A stretch of DNA of 64,000 nucleotides from Romanomermis culicivorax. Lineage: Eukaryota > Nematoda > Enoplea > Mermithida > Mermithidae. Location: positions 248,001-312,000 of the forward strand of contig CAWUHX010000092.1 in the NCBI GenBank assembly GCA_963922205.1, read 5' to 3'. The position numbers were made by a program, and so were the translations under genes. Shown here in pieces: positions 47,301 through 60,000 of this stretch (position 1 is its first letter; each line of letters starts with the position of its first letter). A model generated the notes under the pieces. The model did not search any database. It saw only the letters and a program-made list of their open reading frames with translations, and was not told the DNA's origin.

Positions 47301-50300
47301 GTTTTTAAGATGACATGTTGATGCTTTTGAACTATTGGTCATGGATAAGAGTTGTAAATTTACCAATATGACTCTTGATCAGGTTCAATTTTGATCAAAC
47401 CATACTTTTGACTTGGATATATACAATATACAGCGAAAAATTAGCGAATCACAACGTTGAATCTAAAATTTATTCTAAAACGGAATGTTCTAATTTATCT
47501 GGAAGTTACCGAAATCACATTTGGAAAATCGTTGAATTCAATTCAATTTCAAAGAAAACTCGAAAATGCTTTCTCGGAGAAACTTGACCTTTTGGGTCAA
47601 TTCACTGTCTACTTTTGCATCGTATGCTTCTTTTTTGAATACTTTTTGTGTGCCTTCGCTTTTTTCACGTGTATAAATTCTTTTTTCTTCTTTCTATTTT
47701 ATAGTTTTTGGCGTAAAAATATAAATAGAATTTGGTAATCCACCTCGCTCTTCATTTTTCAGTCTACAGTAGAACGTTATGGTTCGGAAAAATTCCGCAA
47801 TCCTGCGAGCCCGACGAATTGAAAGAAATTTTAAAAGATTACGGCGAACCGGTTTCAATTGATGTAAGTTTATTAGATGTAATATACAGGAAATCTCAGT
47901 TAATTTTCCGTCATTTTATTGTAGCTTATACCGCCAAGAGGATGCGCCTACGTTGTTATGCCCGATAGGAAAACGGCATATAAAGTGCTAGATAGTCGTA
48001 GAGATTTGAAGTTGCAAAATAGGATTTTAAAAGTAAGGAGAATATTTCGCCATTTATCGTATATTTCGTACTCTTTCGTGGATATGCAGTTTAATGAATC
48101 AAAGATGTATAAAATCATTCACAGCTTTTAAAATAAGAGAATTCGAATATTTTTTTATTTTTTAGCAATTAGCAATTCCGAATTTCAATTCCTTACGAAT
48201 TTGACTATTCCACGATCTTGAAAATTGCAAAATTTTTAATTTCTAAAAATTTCGAATTGAAAATTCGTGATAATAAAAAATTTGAATGAATCAGTAATTC
48301 TTGATTTTAAAACATGAATGTGTATTTGATTCGAAAGTCGTGATTTTGAAAGCATTTGAGAATTTAAAAGTATAGAAAATTTGTAAAATTGTTCAGGATT
48401 TTTCCGGCAAAGTTTGTTCCAAGGCTTATCCCAAATCAGTGATTTATTATCAAGAAAATTTGAAAAATTCGAATTTTTCCTTTCATTTTCTGAACCCGGA
48501 TTATTATGTTTCAAATTTTCTTTTTCGTCCATCTTAGAAAGCGTGGGCCATGGGCAAAGGCGTCAAAAACGATTTTGAAGAAGATTGGGATGCCGATAAC
48601 GGCGTCACGCATATCCCCTGGGACCGTCTACGTTCGGCCCAACCGGCGCACGTCGATTTCTTGTCGCTCTGGGTCGATGGCGGCACGTTAGACGTCGAAA
48701 GTTTACCCGACGATTTGAAACCGTTCTACGACGAAAAGGGTCGCATCGCCGCTGCGGTCGTTAGGCCCAGTGGCGGTTCGGTTGCCATGCCGCCGATTTG
48801 CCCGCCGGGCATGTTCCCGACGATGATGCCGCCGCCCGGTTTCCCAGCTCATTTGGCTATGGCGCAACAAAGTAAATCATAAAAATAATCGGCTGAACAG
48901 TGCGGTAGAAGAGAAAAACAGAAACCAAAGGAAACGAACAAAAAAACAGAAAAATAAAACGGAATAGAAAAAATGAACAATTCAGAAGAATATCAAATAA
49001 AAATCAGGAATAAAACCAAAACGATCAAGAAAAAATAAAACGAAATAGATGACTTAAGAAGAAAAGGACGAAAAAGTGCTAGAAACACATCGAACAAAAT
49101 AGAGAAAACGAGCAAAAAGAACAATCGAGAAAATAGAGGAAACAATAAAACGAACAAAACAAAAAGGAATAAAAAACTTAACAGATAAAGGAAAACGGAA
49201 ACCGAACAAAAGGGAAAAAGGAAAAAATAAGAAGGCAGAAAAATCCAAGTAGAATTGAAAACAAATTAGAAAAAAGACACGGGAATCAAAAATGATCAAA
49301 ACCAAATGGAAAAGACAGGGCGGAACAGAAGAGGAAATAAAGACAAACAAAATAGCACAAGAAATAAAATAAAAATATAGCGAAAATAACAAAACAAGAT
49401 GATCAAAATAAAGGAACAAGAAAGTCGAAAAAAACAAACAAACAAAAAAAGAAAGTACAAAAAGAGAAGTAAAATGTGAATTTCTTTGTTTTTTATTGCT
49501 CGGAAAAAAACGAAAAGCAGGAGCACAACAGATCATAAAGAAAACATGAATCAATGTATTAAAAAAGGCAGAGTAGAAGAAATCTAACAAGAAAAAATGA
49601 TCATTAGAAAAAATAATAAATAACACAAAAGAAAAAGACAAGCAATAGGAAAACGAGACAAAAACGGAAAAAACGGAAACTAGAAAAAAAGGAAAAGGAA
49701 GAAACAAAAAACAAACGAAATAGAACAGGAAAACGAACCTAAATAAACGGAAAACAGAACAACAAATAAAAAACAAGAAAACAGAACAATAAAACGAACA
49801 GAAGAAAAAAGAGAAAAATAGAAATGAAAAGCGAAAAAAGGACCAAGAAGTTAGAACAGGACAGAAAAGAAAAAGACGGAAAAATAAGAGCAAAAGGAAC
49901 AAAAAAACGAAGCAAAATAAAAAAAAGGTGAAAAACAGAAAGAATAGAAGAGCAAAATAAAGAAAGAAACAATTATTTGCATTACCGTATTTTGTTCTTC
50001 CTGTTGCAGTGTTTCTGGCGAACGGCGGCGTTCAGCGCCCGCCGCCTGGCGGCAGTCAAATGCCGCCCGCTGTCAATTTCGTTTTACCGCCTCCGCCTCC
50101 ACCCGTGATAGCCGGCGGTACATCGGCGCCGACCGGCGGCGGCTTGATCGGTCAGGCGGCGCCGTTTCGTCACCCGGCGGGCAATTTCCACGCCGCTTTA
50201 TTCGCCATGCCGCCGACCGGCCAAGGACAAAATGGTGAGCGTAATATTGGCAAAACGAACGAATAAAATTTATGATTGACTAGAACTAGAATTTTCTACT

Positions 50301-51610
50301 TTTGGCGCGACCTTGAAAAGTGTGAATTTTTAAAAATTTGAATGTTTAGTTTCTAAGAAAAGACGTTTTCAATTTTTTTAATTCTTCTGCGCAAATTTAG
50401 AAGTGTGAGTTGCTGAAAATTGGAGTTTTAAACTTCTAGTGGAGACGCTTTTCAATTTTATATTTTTCGATTTCCGCAGAAGTGTTTTTAAATTTTTATT
50501 GTTTCATATGCATTAATTTAGAAGATCTAACTTTTGAAAATCTGATTCGCTTTATTTTTTCAGTTTTTTCCGCGTGGATATGCAAATTTGAATTTTTGAG
50601 TTCTGTAAGAGAGTTTTTCACTTCTTCGGTTTTTCATCATTAATTAAGAAGGTATATAAATTCTTAAAAGTTCCAATTTCAATTTCTGATAAAGATTTTA
50701 TTCAATTTTTGGGTTTGCTCGAACTTCTTTTTCACTTCTCAAAAATTGTTTTTTCATATGTTTTTAGTTTTTTAAACTGTTTTCAATTTGAACTAGCTAA
50801 TTTGCGAAAAAATGGAATTTGGTCAGAAATCTAAATGTTTTATCCGAGGGCTTGCCACCGAATTTTTAAAAATTTGGAACGACATTCGGGGAAGCTATTT
50901 GTTTCAACTTTTGCTTCTCTTCTTTTTCCAACCGTTTTTTAATTCTCAAAATTATAACAAAGTTTGTAATTTTAGGGAAAATTTTCATTATAAGGCTACA
51001 GACTTTTTCGAATTGCTTTTCAAACGATTAATCTGCAAATTTTTGGCTATCTGTATAGAACTGTAGTAGAAATTGGGAGAAAGTCGATTCCAATTTTTTA
51101 CTGTTAATTCTAGCTGAATTTTTAAATTTTTAAAATTTACGTTTCGGACTTTTTCAAACTGTTTGGATAAATTTGTCTGTCCGAGTTAGAAATTCGTTGA
51201 ATGAAATTAATATTTTCGTATTTCTTTCTATCTCCTCATCTTTGTTTAATCAATTTGAAACATTACAATTTTTTTGAAAAAAGTTTACGCTTACGTTACT
51301 AATACATCATTAATTTTTGCAATCTCGAGTAGGAATTTGTTGAAAAATTTTCAATTTTCGTATCAGTCTTCTTACTGCATCTTTCAAACTTGAAACAATG
51401 AACAAGAAATCGTTTTCAGTTATGCGGTTACCGCCGCCGACGCTCGCTTCAGGTTTAAGTCCGCAGCGACCACCACCCAGGATGCCGTTGCCGCCCCAAA
51501 GTTTGATGAGCACGGTGGTGATGGCTCCACCCCCAAATATGAATCGTTTGCCACCGCCGCCGTCGCTCATGAATAGTAACAATCAGTCTTCGGATAGGCG
51601 TCAAAATTAA
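41315..51610 (+). CDS. SCAF4/8: SCAF4/SCAF8-type CTD-associated SR-like factor (15 exons, 854 aa)
   Basis: Family members bind Ser2/Ser5-phosphorylated RNA polymerase II C-terminal domain in the nucleus and prevent premature termination. Exons: 41315-41362, 41421-41549, 41724-41888, 42005-42092, 42161-42216, 42473-42745, 44184-44332, 44476-44683, 45167-45381, 46765-47039, 47763-47863, 47925-48032, 48538-48871, 50010-50234, 51420-51610. All have GT/AG ends and sum to 2565 nt in frame. Residues about 9-140 form the CID (YKHVVMAVEKFIHR, LPGLYVIDSIVRQSRHQFG). An acidic SDDDGDEVEELEED segment lies near 260. An RS/RD-rich basic region spans about 415-530. The RRM is at about 537-607, with TLWFGKIP (RNP2) and GCAYVVMP (RNP1). 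The family's post-RRM element follows (WDADNGVTHIPWDR), then a Pro-rich tail. Shorter than human SCAF8. MM start: either Met possible. Exon 6/7 and 9/10 junctions are the least certain. Confidence 0.93.
46384..46465. repeat. Dispersed repeat in SCAF intron 9
   Basis: AAATCGTTCACATGAGG, TTTTATTCAAGAATTTT and GTCGAGTATGCTCACAA match the words at 12515-12600 and 15180-15265. Confidence 0.6.
48890..49985. repeat. T-depleted, A/G-rich tract in SCAF intron 13
   Basis: About 1.1 kb is composed almost wholly of A, with G and C, in words such as GAAAAACAGAAA, AACGAACAAAA and GGAAAACGGAA; T is rare. The long minus-strand open frame 49054-49902 (Phe/Leu/Ser only) results from this composition and is not a gene. 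The tract ends abruptly at the polypyrimidine signal of exon 14. Confidence 0.85.
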
Positions 51611-52046
51611 AAAATCGCCATAAAATTATGAGCAAATTTACGTTTCTTATCATTTTAAAGTCGAAAAAATGAAAGGAACTACGATCGTTTTATTTTTTTG
51701 CGTTTTGTGTATAAAGTTTCCTCAGCAATTCTCCTTGTCTGCGAAATGTTCTCGATATGTTGCGTGTGTAGAAAAAGTAAAATCGTGTGTTCAGGCAAGT
51801 TGAGATCAAAAATTGGATGTAATTGGTCATGAGCTGGGCACAGATTCGGTCACCGTTCAATCAATTCCAAATACAAAGTTTTTTGCTGAATTGAGGGCTC
51901 GCTTTCTGGAATGATTCCACCTTGTGCAACATTGAGTTAAAATAAGTCGAAAATTAATATCTGAAAATGAAATGTTGTGAGTAGTTTTAGACGCTCTGGA
52001 CCGTGGGAGCATTTATTCCGCCGAAAAAAGCGTAGCTACAGTACAT

Positions 52047-52080
52047 TTTTCGATCTGTATACACGTATACAGATCGAAAA
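52047..52080. repeat. Perfect 15-bp hairpin downstream of the SCAF-like gene
   Basis: TTTTCGATCTGTATA and its exact inverse are separated by CACG, followed by a T run (TATTTTTTTT). Confidence 0.9.
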
Positions 52081-53264
52081 TATTTTTTTTCTGAAATTTT
52101 AATGTTTTACGGTTTTTCGGGGTTTTTTGAACTAGCCTAATGTTTATTTAATAAAGAAGATCATCCTCTACAGTCTATTTATTTTAAAATAATGAGCCTC
52201 AGAATGCAAAATAATCCGCAGAAATCAGTGGACATGACAATAAACCTGCATAGTAGGCCGAAATATTTTTTGGTCAATTTGTCCGCCTGATTGGTACAGT
52301 CAACTCAATAAAAAAGGTGTTTGCATCGCATAAGCAGGCTGTTTATTATCCGCATGAACATCTTTCTTTGCGCCAAGGCTCATTTAAAAAAAAAGAGTAG
52401 GCGTGAAAAAATTTACTATCCCATAATTTTATTTTCATGTTATTTTAAAGTGTCAGAAAGGAGATGGCAACGAGCAGCAGAAAAATTCATTTGGAGCCCT
52501 CGGGCACCTTACCGTAGAATACCGCCGAACTTTTTCTACTTCTTTAGCCACTATAGCCTTTTTTCCAAAATGAGCCTAGTCGCCCAAAAAGATATTTATG
52601 CAAATATTGAACGAATTGCGTATACGGACACCTTTTTTTCTCGAGTTTACTAAAAAAATTAAGAAAGAAAAGATTTCTACCCGCAAAACAGGTTTTATTG
52701 TCTGTGGATTATTTTGCTTTCCGAAGCTCATTTGAAAAAATGAATAAGCCGAAACATAGCGTAAAGCTTCAACCCATGAGCACAAATCCGTCAGACTGAG
52801 GCAAATTTTTTAGTAAAAAAATCCTACGGTTGAAGCGTGTCTTTTTCGTCATTTTTCAACTTTAAAAGTATTGTATAAAAAACACAGGGTACTTCCCAAA
52901 ATACTTCATGAAATGAGCCACCAGATAGAGCTCTAATTAAGCTCGAGATCGAGGACTCGTGTCAACTCTCGCGGTTGAAATAAGCGTTGATACCTATACA
53001 TAATAAGCATGCATTCATGGGTTCCCAAATACAATAGAGTACTGTATGCCATAATTGTTCACGGTATTTTTTAAAGAAAATTTTCGAAATTTTTTCGACT
53101 TTTATGATTTTTGGAACCCCCTATAATTTTGGGTTTACCCCCAACCATCGTTTTTTTCCTCATATGGGATCTTTTGAGGAAAAAAATTTCGAAATGAGAA
53201 AAAAAATTTTGGGTTATAGTTCTCATTGTCGAAAAAATTTTGGGGAATTCAAAACCGAAAAGAT

Positions 53265-53330
53265 GCGTTTTGGTGGACTTAAAAGGGTCAAAATCTCAAA
53301 ATTTTCCGGCGCTACGCGCCGGTCATGGGT
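53265..53330 (+). repeat. Dispersed CCGGCGCTNCGCGCC repeat
   Basis: The word group (A)AAATGC(G/A)CC(A)AAA ... AAATCTCAAAATTTTCCGGCGC followed by a CG-rich palindrome recurs at 30625-30690, 34785-34855 (inverse), 53265-53330, 54565-54600, 55335-55370 and 55662-55722 (inverse), with a weaker relative near 61620-61680. The CGCTTCGCG cores stand out in AT-rich DNA. Confidence 0.75.
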
Positions 53331-53569
53331 ATAATCTCAACTATTGTATGCTTCATAGTTTCTATCAATCGAGTTAGCTCGTTTCATTTTCTAATCCTTA
53401 ACAGTCAATTATGTCGCCCAAAATTGAGATTTTTCATCAATTCTTTTGATTTTTCCTCTCTATGCTTAGAATTTTTCAAACGTTTGCAACATAAACTTTT
53501 GCGTTTATTGAAGAAGATTGTAATTGAAGACATCATTCTAGACTGCGATTTTAGAACTTCTGTTCAGTG

Positions 53570-55280
53570 TTTTTTTTTGTGCCAAAACATGGTTTTTGGC
53601 ACAAAAAAATTTGGAATGGCACAAAAAATTTTGAGCGTTTGTGCCAATTGGCAAAAAATTTTTGGCTGGTCAAACATTAAATTTCCTCGATTTTTAGACG
53701 TTTTTAGGCTTAAAATACAAAAAATTTTCGGCGCTTCACACCGAGTCAATGAACATAGTATTTCCTATTCCTATATTTGACTCGCCCGAACGCGAACGAT
53801 TTCTCTCCGAACAGTGTATTAGTATCGTTGCACCACATTTTATAGGCTGTCAATGACTGATGGATGAATAAGAAGAAATTCTGAATATTCTCTGTTAATT
53901 CAGTCAAATTCGGGTTCAGAACTGAAATTTTTACTTTTTGTGTGTGTTTGATTGATTCAAATAGAAAAATCGATATTGTTGGTAATGGTACAATATTTCG
54001 GCCGAAAATTCACTTAATTTTTAACTTAATTTTCCCTAGTCTTTACAGTGTTGCTAAATGTATCGATAATTCATATTCGTCGTAAGTCGAAGTGAATCAA
54101 TTTGAACTTCCTGAACAATTCTAGAGTTATTTAAATTTTGTCAGCATTACATTTCTTTTAGAGTTGTCGTGAAATAATTTCTTGCACAGTTTTTTCTTGT
54201 CTGACTGAAATGGTTTAGCTGAAAAATAGGTTGAGGAGCACAATTTTTCCAAAAAATTAATGCGTTTTAAACGTTAACTTTTCATCAAACTTTTGGCATA
54301 AAACTTTTTCGCAGTTTTTCAGTATGTTTCTAGTAGAAAAAAAATTTTGTGACATGGGCACAAATTTTTTTGGCCGTTTGTGCCAATTGGCACAAATGTC
54401 CGTGCACAAAAAAAACGCTGTCTCAGTGTTTTTTTTGTGCCAAAACATGGTTTTTGGCACAAAAAATTTTGAGCGTTTGTGCCAATTGGCACAAAATTTT
54501 TGGCTGGTCAAACATTAAATTTGCTTGATTTTTAGACGTTTTAGGGATGCAATTGAAAAAAATTGAAAATGCAAAAAAAATTTGGCGCTTCGCGCCGAGT
54601 CAATGAATATAACATTTCCTATTCCTATATTTGACCCGAAAGCGAACGATTTCTCTTCGAACAGCGTATTAGTGTCGTGGCAGAAAATTTTATAGGCTGT
54701 CAATGACTGATGAATGAAAAGAAATTTTGAATATTCTCTGTTAATTCAGTCAGATTTGGATTCAAAACTGCAATTCTTACTTTTTGTGTTTGATTGATTC
54801 AAATAGGAAAATCGATGTTTCGATATTTCGACCGAAAATTTAAACAATTTTCGATTTTATTTTCCCCAGTCTTTACGTTGTTGTTAAATATATAAGAAAT
54901 AATTCATATTCGTAGTCGAATTCGAAAAGTGAATCTATTTGAACTTCCTAAGCAATTCTAGACTTTTTAAAATTTTGTCAGCATTCCATTTCTTTTACAC
55001 CATTTCTTTTACAGTCGTCGTAAACCATTTTCTTGCACAGTTTTTTCTTATCTGACTGACATGACATGGTTTAGCTGAAAAATAGGTTGAGCACGATTTT
55101 TACAAAAAAATGAATGCGTTTTAAACGTCAACCTTTTATCAAACTTTTGGCATAAAACTTTTCCGCAGTTTTCAGTATGTTTCTAGTAGAAAAAATTTTT
55201 TTGTGCCATTATTGGCACAAATTTTTTTGGCCTCTTGTGCCAATTGGCACAAAAGTCCGTGCACAAAAAAAACTGCTTCT
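53570..55280 (+). repeat. Two tandem units of about 850 bp with GTGCC/GGCAC palindromes
   Basis: Unit 1 (about 53570-54425) and unit 2 (about 54425-55280) share the order: GTGCCAAAACATGGTTTTTG, TTTGTGCCAATTGGC, GAGTCAATGAA, TTTCCTATTCCTATATTTGA, CTCTGTTAATTCAGTCA, TAATTCATATTCG, GTCCGTGCACAAAAA. Spacing of equivalent words is 835-858 bp. TTTGTGCCAATTGGCACAAA is a perfect 20-bp palindrome at 54377-54396 and 54476-54495. Frames here are low complexity and not coding. Confidence 0.85.
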
Positions 55281-57058
55281 GTTCATGAATATCCGTTGGA
55301 GGGATTTATTTTCCAGCGTTTTAGGATATAAAAAGAAAAACCCGAAAATTTTTCCGGCACCTCGCGCCGGAATTTGACACTTATTACACTGCATCAGTTT
55401 GATTTTAATTTATTTCTCAACGTTATGAAAGTTCATTTTCCAGCGTTTTAGAAAGTGAAAATCCAAAATTTTTTCCGAACTAAATAAAATTAGATGATTC
55501 TGATCGGAACGACAGAAATGTTAATAGCGGATAAAGTCCTGAGAACTCTATCGTCAACGTGCTCCACTCGCTCCTGTAGAACACCAATATATTCTCCATG
55601 AGCTCATTTTGACTAACGTAACCAGAATTTTCTCAATTTTCTCAATAATAATGATTATTAAAGTCGCGCCAGAAAATTTTAAGATTTGGACCTCCTAAAA
55701 TGCTCCAAAATGCACCTTTTCAATCATACCTGTAAGAGGTCCGACCATTTGGGGGGGGGGGGGTCGGAAAAAATATAAATTTTCCCCAAACGAGGTAAGG
55801 TAAAGTGGGATGACTTTAATCAGGGGCAACTTTGATCAGAGTATGGAATTTGATAACTATTTGAGATCAGCAGGTCATTTTTGCTGTGTAGACGACCTCA
55901 CAGCAGGGGTTTTTGCTAATTTTTTCTAATTTTTCCAAGTCTGGGGGGTGGGTATATGGTTGGCCAAGTTGGGGGGAGCGGGGAAGGTAAACCCTAAATT
56001 TTGGGATGGGGGGGGGCAGGCAGGCAGGGTTTTTTTGCACACAGGTCACAACAACCAAATTTCGGGCTGTGCAACCAAGTTGCACAGTGCAACTTGAGGC
56101 CCGGCTGCTCTTTCGATTAGGTTACAGGGTTTTCTGTCCGGATTTGCATTTTTATGCGTTTTAAAATGGGAAAAAGTGAAAATTTTCAATTAATCTATAA
56201 TTTTTTATACTATTCTAGTGCACGGTTAGAGAACGTCATTCTAGTTAATGCTTGTAGGTTCTAATTATCAACGTAATTTGGACAAATGTTTGATCCTGTA
56301 AGTTTTTTCCTGACAAATTTGATGAAAACTACATTTTTCCCGATCATTTTCCCAAAATTTTTTTGCTATCTTCATATAAATGTTGACTAGTTTCGCGTGA
56401 TTAAAATATTTTGAGCGTAAGACAATGTTAGAAAATCAAGAATAATTCAGGTTTACGGTATTTTTTCATTTTTCACGGAAAACCCGGTTTTGGGGTTTTC
56501 CATGATGCTGGACACGATTCTGAACTCGAAATAAGTGGCGCTCATGAACTGCTCTTAAATTCGCCAATTTTATGCATTTTTTAGGTGATTCCAATTTTAA
56601 ACCTGGTTCGATTAAAATTAAGCATAATTTCTCATCAAAAAATTATAAAATTTTGTGCTTCGTCGACCGTGTCAAAAGTTATCGACCCACACAAAAATCT
56701 CAGTCGGCAGCATCTGATCCAATCCCCTTAGCACGCCTGTAAGCGCTCCACATATTTGATTTTATAGGATGAAAGAAAGCCAATCCTTGGTGAATAGCCG
56801 ACTTCTGAAATTAAATGGGTCAGCATGTTTTTCCGCTTGAACAACAGTAAAAAACGCTAATAGCGAAGTATTACGTTCTAAGCGCTGAACAAATGAACTT
56901 TTTTCTCAATTCTAGCTATAAAAAAGTCTCGTACGTATATGTCTCTTGTTTACATATCAAAATATTTTCATTTCAGGCATTTAATTTTTTTAAATATACT
57001 CCCCGCTCTAGTCCTATTGATTTGAACAAACCGTCTCATACACAATTATAATCCGACA
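55281..57058. other. Spacer before the CLIC gene
   Basis: Includes G12 at about 55752-55763 and a C/G-run region 55940-56030, and TAAAGTGGGATGACTTT followed by GGGGCAACTTTGATCAG at about 55802-55840, which resembles one end of a pogo-like element. No gene was found. The promoter of the CLIC gene should lie within the last few hundred bases. Confidence 0.45.
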
Positions 57059-60000
57059 ATGGATCAGGTTGCCAATAACGGCGTCGAAAACCAGGACAAT
57101 GCGGCAGCGAACAAACCGTTTTTAGAACTATACGTCAAAGTAAAAACAATGACTAACTTTTTCCAAGCTAAGCTTACATCAACAGAGTGCTGAATTATGA
57201 TTTTTATTCAATGGGAAACGAAATGTTCTCCTAAAAGGTCGACAAAATACATATTGTGATAGTAAAACTTATAAAAATTCGTGTTTTAAGCGCCGAGTGT
57301 TCAAAAAACGATGTTTTTGACCGTTTTTGTCTTGAGAAGACTAAATATTTTCTATCAGAAAATTGGTCTTTTTATGCTCATTCCCATTCCAAAAATGGTG
57401 TCCCAAGCTCTATGACAGTATGATTGGCGGATCTCGGGTTTAGGCTTGAACTTGAGCAATATGGGTTTTGCAGTCAAAATTTTTGAACCCGGTTCCGGAT
57501 TTCAAACTTTGTATTATACATATTTGTTTTTCGTAAAATATAATGCCCTTTTCCAGGCGTCCGGTATCGACCATCGACGTATTGGTGCTTGCCTCTTTTG
57601 TCAAGAATTCTGGATGGAACTTTACGCTCTTTACGAATTAGGATTGATCCGCGTCGAAGTCAAAACCGTAAACGTTAATAGCGAACCGTTCAAAAAAAGC
57701 TTTTTGGGCGCTCAACCGCCGATTTTAGTTGAACCTGCTAAGTACGCGAAGTATTTTAGTGTAAAGCAAGTCTAATTTCAGCATTTTTAAAACTCAACGT
57801 TCTATGGAATTAGTTAATAATTTCTAATATATTTCGAGCTCATGTGTATCCGTCAAGTAAAGGTATTATTTTCCATCATCTCAAAATTACACTAACCAAA
57901 TTTTGTGCTTCAATCAGTAAAATTCTTGTTCTTCATTTCAGGCAAATAACATACACAGACAACCGCGAAATTGAAGGTCGAATTTTTCACATTGCTAAAG
58001 AATTCCAAGTGCCTTTGTTTGAAAAGGATTCCGTGGTCGAAAAACACATCGAAAGTTTGTACAGGGTGAGAACTGTTATTACCATTCCTTGAATATTCAG
58101 ATTTGAAAATTTGTTCTATCTGACTCACCAGTGTTTTTTGCATGGCACAAAATTTTGAAAACACTAATAACTTTTCGTTTACCGCTTTTTGAAATGGTGT
58201 AAAGATCAGATAGAAAATTTCGAAGCTAGTATTAAGGCATCTGAAAATGTTAAACAACAGTTGGATAAATTTCAGTGTTCAACTTGAATCTATCAAATTT
58301 GGCCTAATACGTGTGAACTTTTGATCTAATACGTGATTTTTAGATTCTAAAACAGTATAACGATTCATTTGCACTTCAGGAAACAAAAACAAAATTCATA
58401 TTTGCATCTGTCAAATAAACTTTGTTATATACTCTTTTCTGAACTGTTTCGTACAATTTCTTGAAAATCGAATGAAAACAAAATAATATGTATCATAATA
58501 TTTTTGTACATAAACATATTTCTCAGTGATGTTATAAGCTGCCTTACTGCTTTTTGCATCATCAATACTGTAGATATTGGATGACTTTTTTGTACGATGT
58601 AAAATTCGATGCAACCATGCCTGATAGAAATCTCGTGAGAGAAAGTTTACAAAAGTTTGCATTTTTTAGGAATTCAAATTCCAAGCACTGAACATAATGT
58701 CAGATTCTCTTCCCATACAATATTCTATTCGGAACTGTGGGTGACTGCTCTTATTTAAGAATTTCAAAGTTTTCTTGAAAACGAAAACCGACGACGATAA
58801 ACAAAATTCAAATCACCAGAACGGCTCGCCTTCTGTAAACGGTCCGTTAACGGTCTCCAGTCAACAAACGCTGAACAAATTGATCGAACAATTGACAGGC
58901 ATTGATAAGGTTCAGCTTTTTTTGTGCTTGAATGAATCTATAAATGTAAAAAATTCGATTTTTTCCAAAATTTCTGAAATATGTACAGAGAGCTACATAA
59001 ATTTTTTAAAGCTCTAAATTTGTGGTAAAATTTGAAATTTTAAAATTTTCAAGCTTCTGGAAGAACGCGGTACTCGATATTTATTGAGCAGTTCGATGAC
59101 AGAATACGATTGCGAATTGATGCCGCGTTTACACCACATACGCATAGCGGGCGAACAATTGTGCCACGTCGAAGTGATGCCCCGTAATTTGATCCACCTA
59201 TGGACCTATATGATGACGGCGTATAGAACGGCGGCTTTCATCGAATCTTGTCCAGCCGATCAAGATATTATTCATCATTATAAAGTATTTTTGAAGAGAA
59301 AATTAATGAAAATATGGTAGATTAGAAAAAGATGAAAATTGCAGAACCTCGTGGAAAAAATCCTGAAAAATTGTATTCCCCCTTTTAACGAGAAGTTTTG
59401 TATATATTGAGTTGAAATTCTAAATTTTGTTAGTTTAAAATGTCATAATTTTTCGAAAAATACAATTATATGATGAAGTACGATTTATAGAGCATGAAAA
59501 GTATAATGAATTTCATAAGAATTATTTTGAAAGAAATATGATTGTTATATCGAGTTCTTGAACGATCGATTGGAAATTCTAGATTTCGGTTGTTCAAAAT
59601 CTACATATAGAAATTATACAAGGTAGTTTTTTAAATAAATCGACAAAAGTGAAATACGATTAAAATACATAATAAAATCGATAATTTCTTGACAATTTAT
59701 TCCTTTTTTTCACTCCAACGTCGAGCTTTTATTCAATCGACCGGAAATTCTAATTTTCGGTTCTATGAAATTTCTATTCTAAATGTTATCATGTATTTTT
59801 TGGGAAAAATTCGATAGAGCTGATCTGTAAATTGAAACCCGCATAAAAAAAATTGTGGACGAAAGTCGTTTTTCCTTCCTATATAAACGTTCAATTTTGG
59901 TTCAATCTACTTAAAATCCTACATTCTAAATTTGAATTGTTGAAAATTTATTGAAAAATCGTATGACGTGATTTTTTGGATAAAAATCGGTGATGAATGA

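Larger units (their letters stand above)
51611..53560. other. 3' flank of the SCAF-like gene and spacer
   Basis: No further gene. AATAAA at 52149-52154 may serve polyadenylation, but it is over 500 bp past the stop. 53265-53330 carries the dispersed GATGCGTTTTGGTGG...AAAATTTTCCGGCGC repeat. Confidence 0.4.

Noticed and set aside
49054..49902. Long minus-strand open frame (282 codons) of Phe, Leu, Ser, Cys and Val
   Set aside because: It is produced by the T-depleted composition of the plus strand inside SCAF intron 13; it has no start context, splice sites or domain.
53325..53780. 151-codon plus frame starting MGIISTIVCF
   Set aside because: Runs into the dispersed palindromic repeat and has low-complexity Phe/Lys/Ile content.
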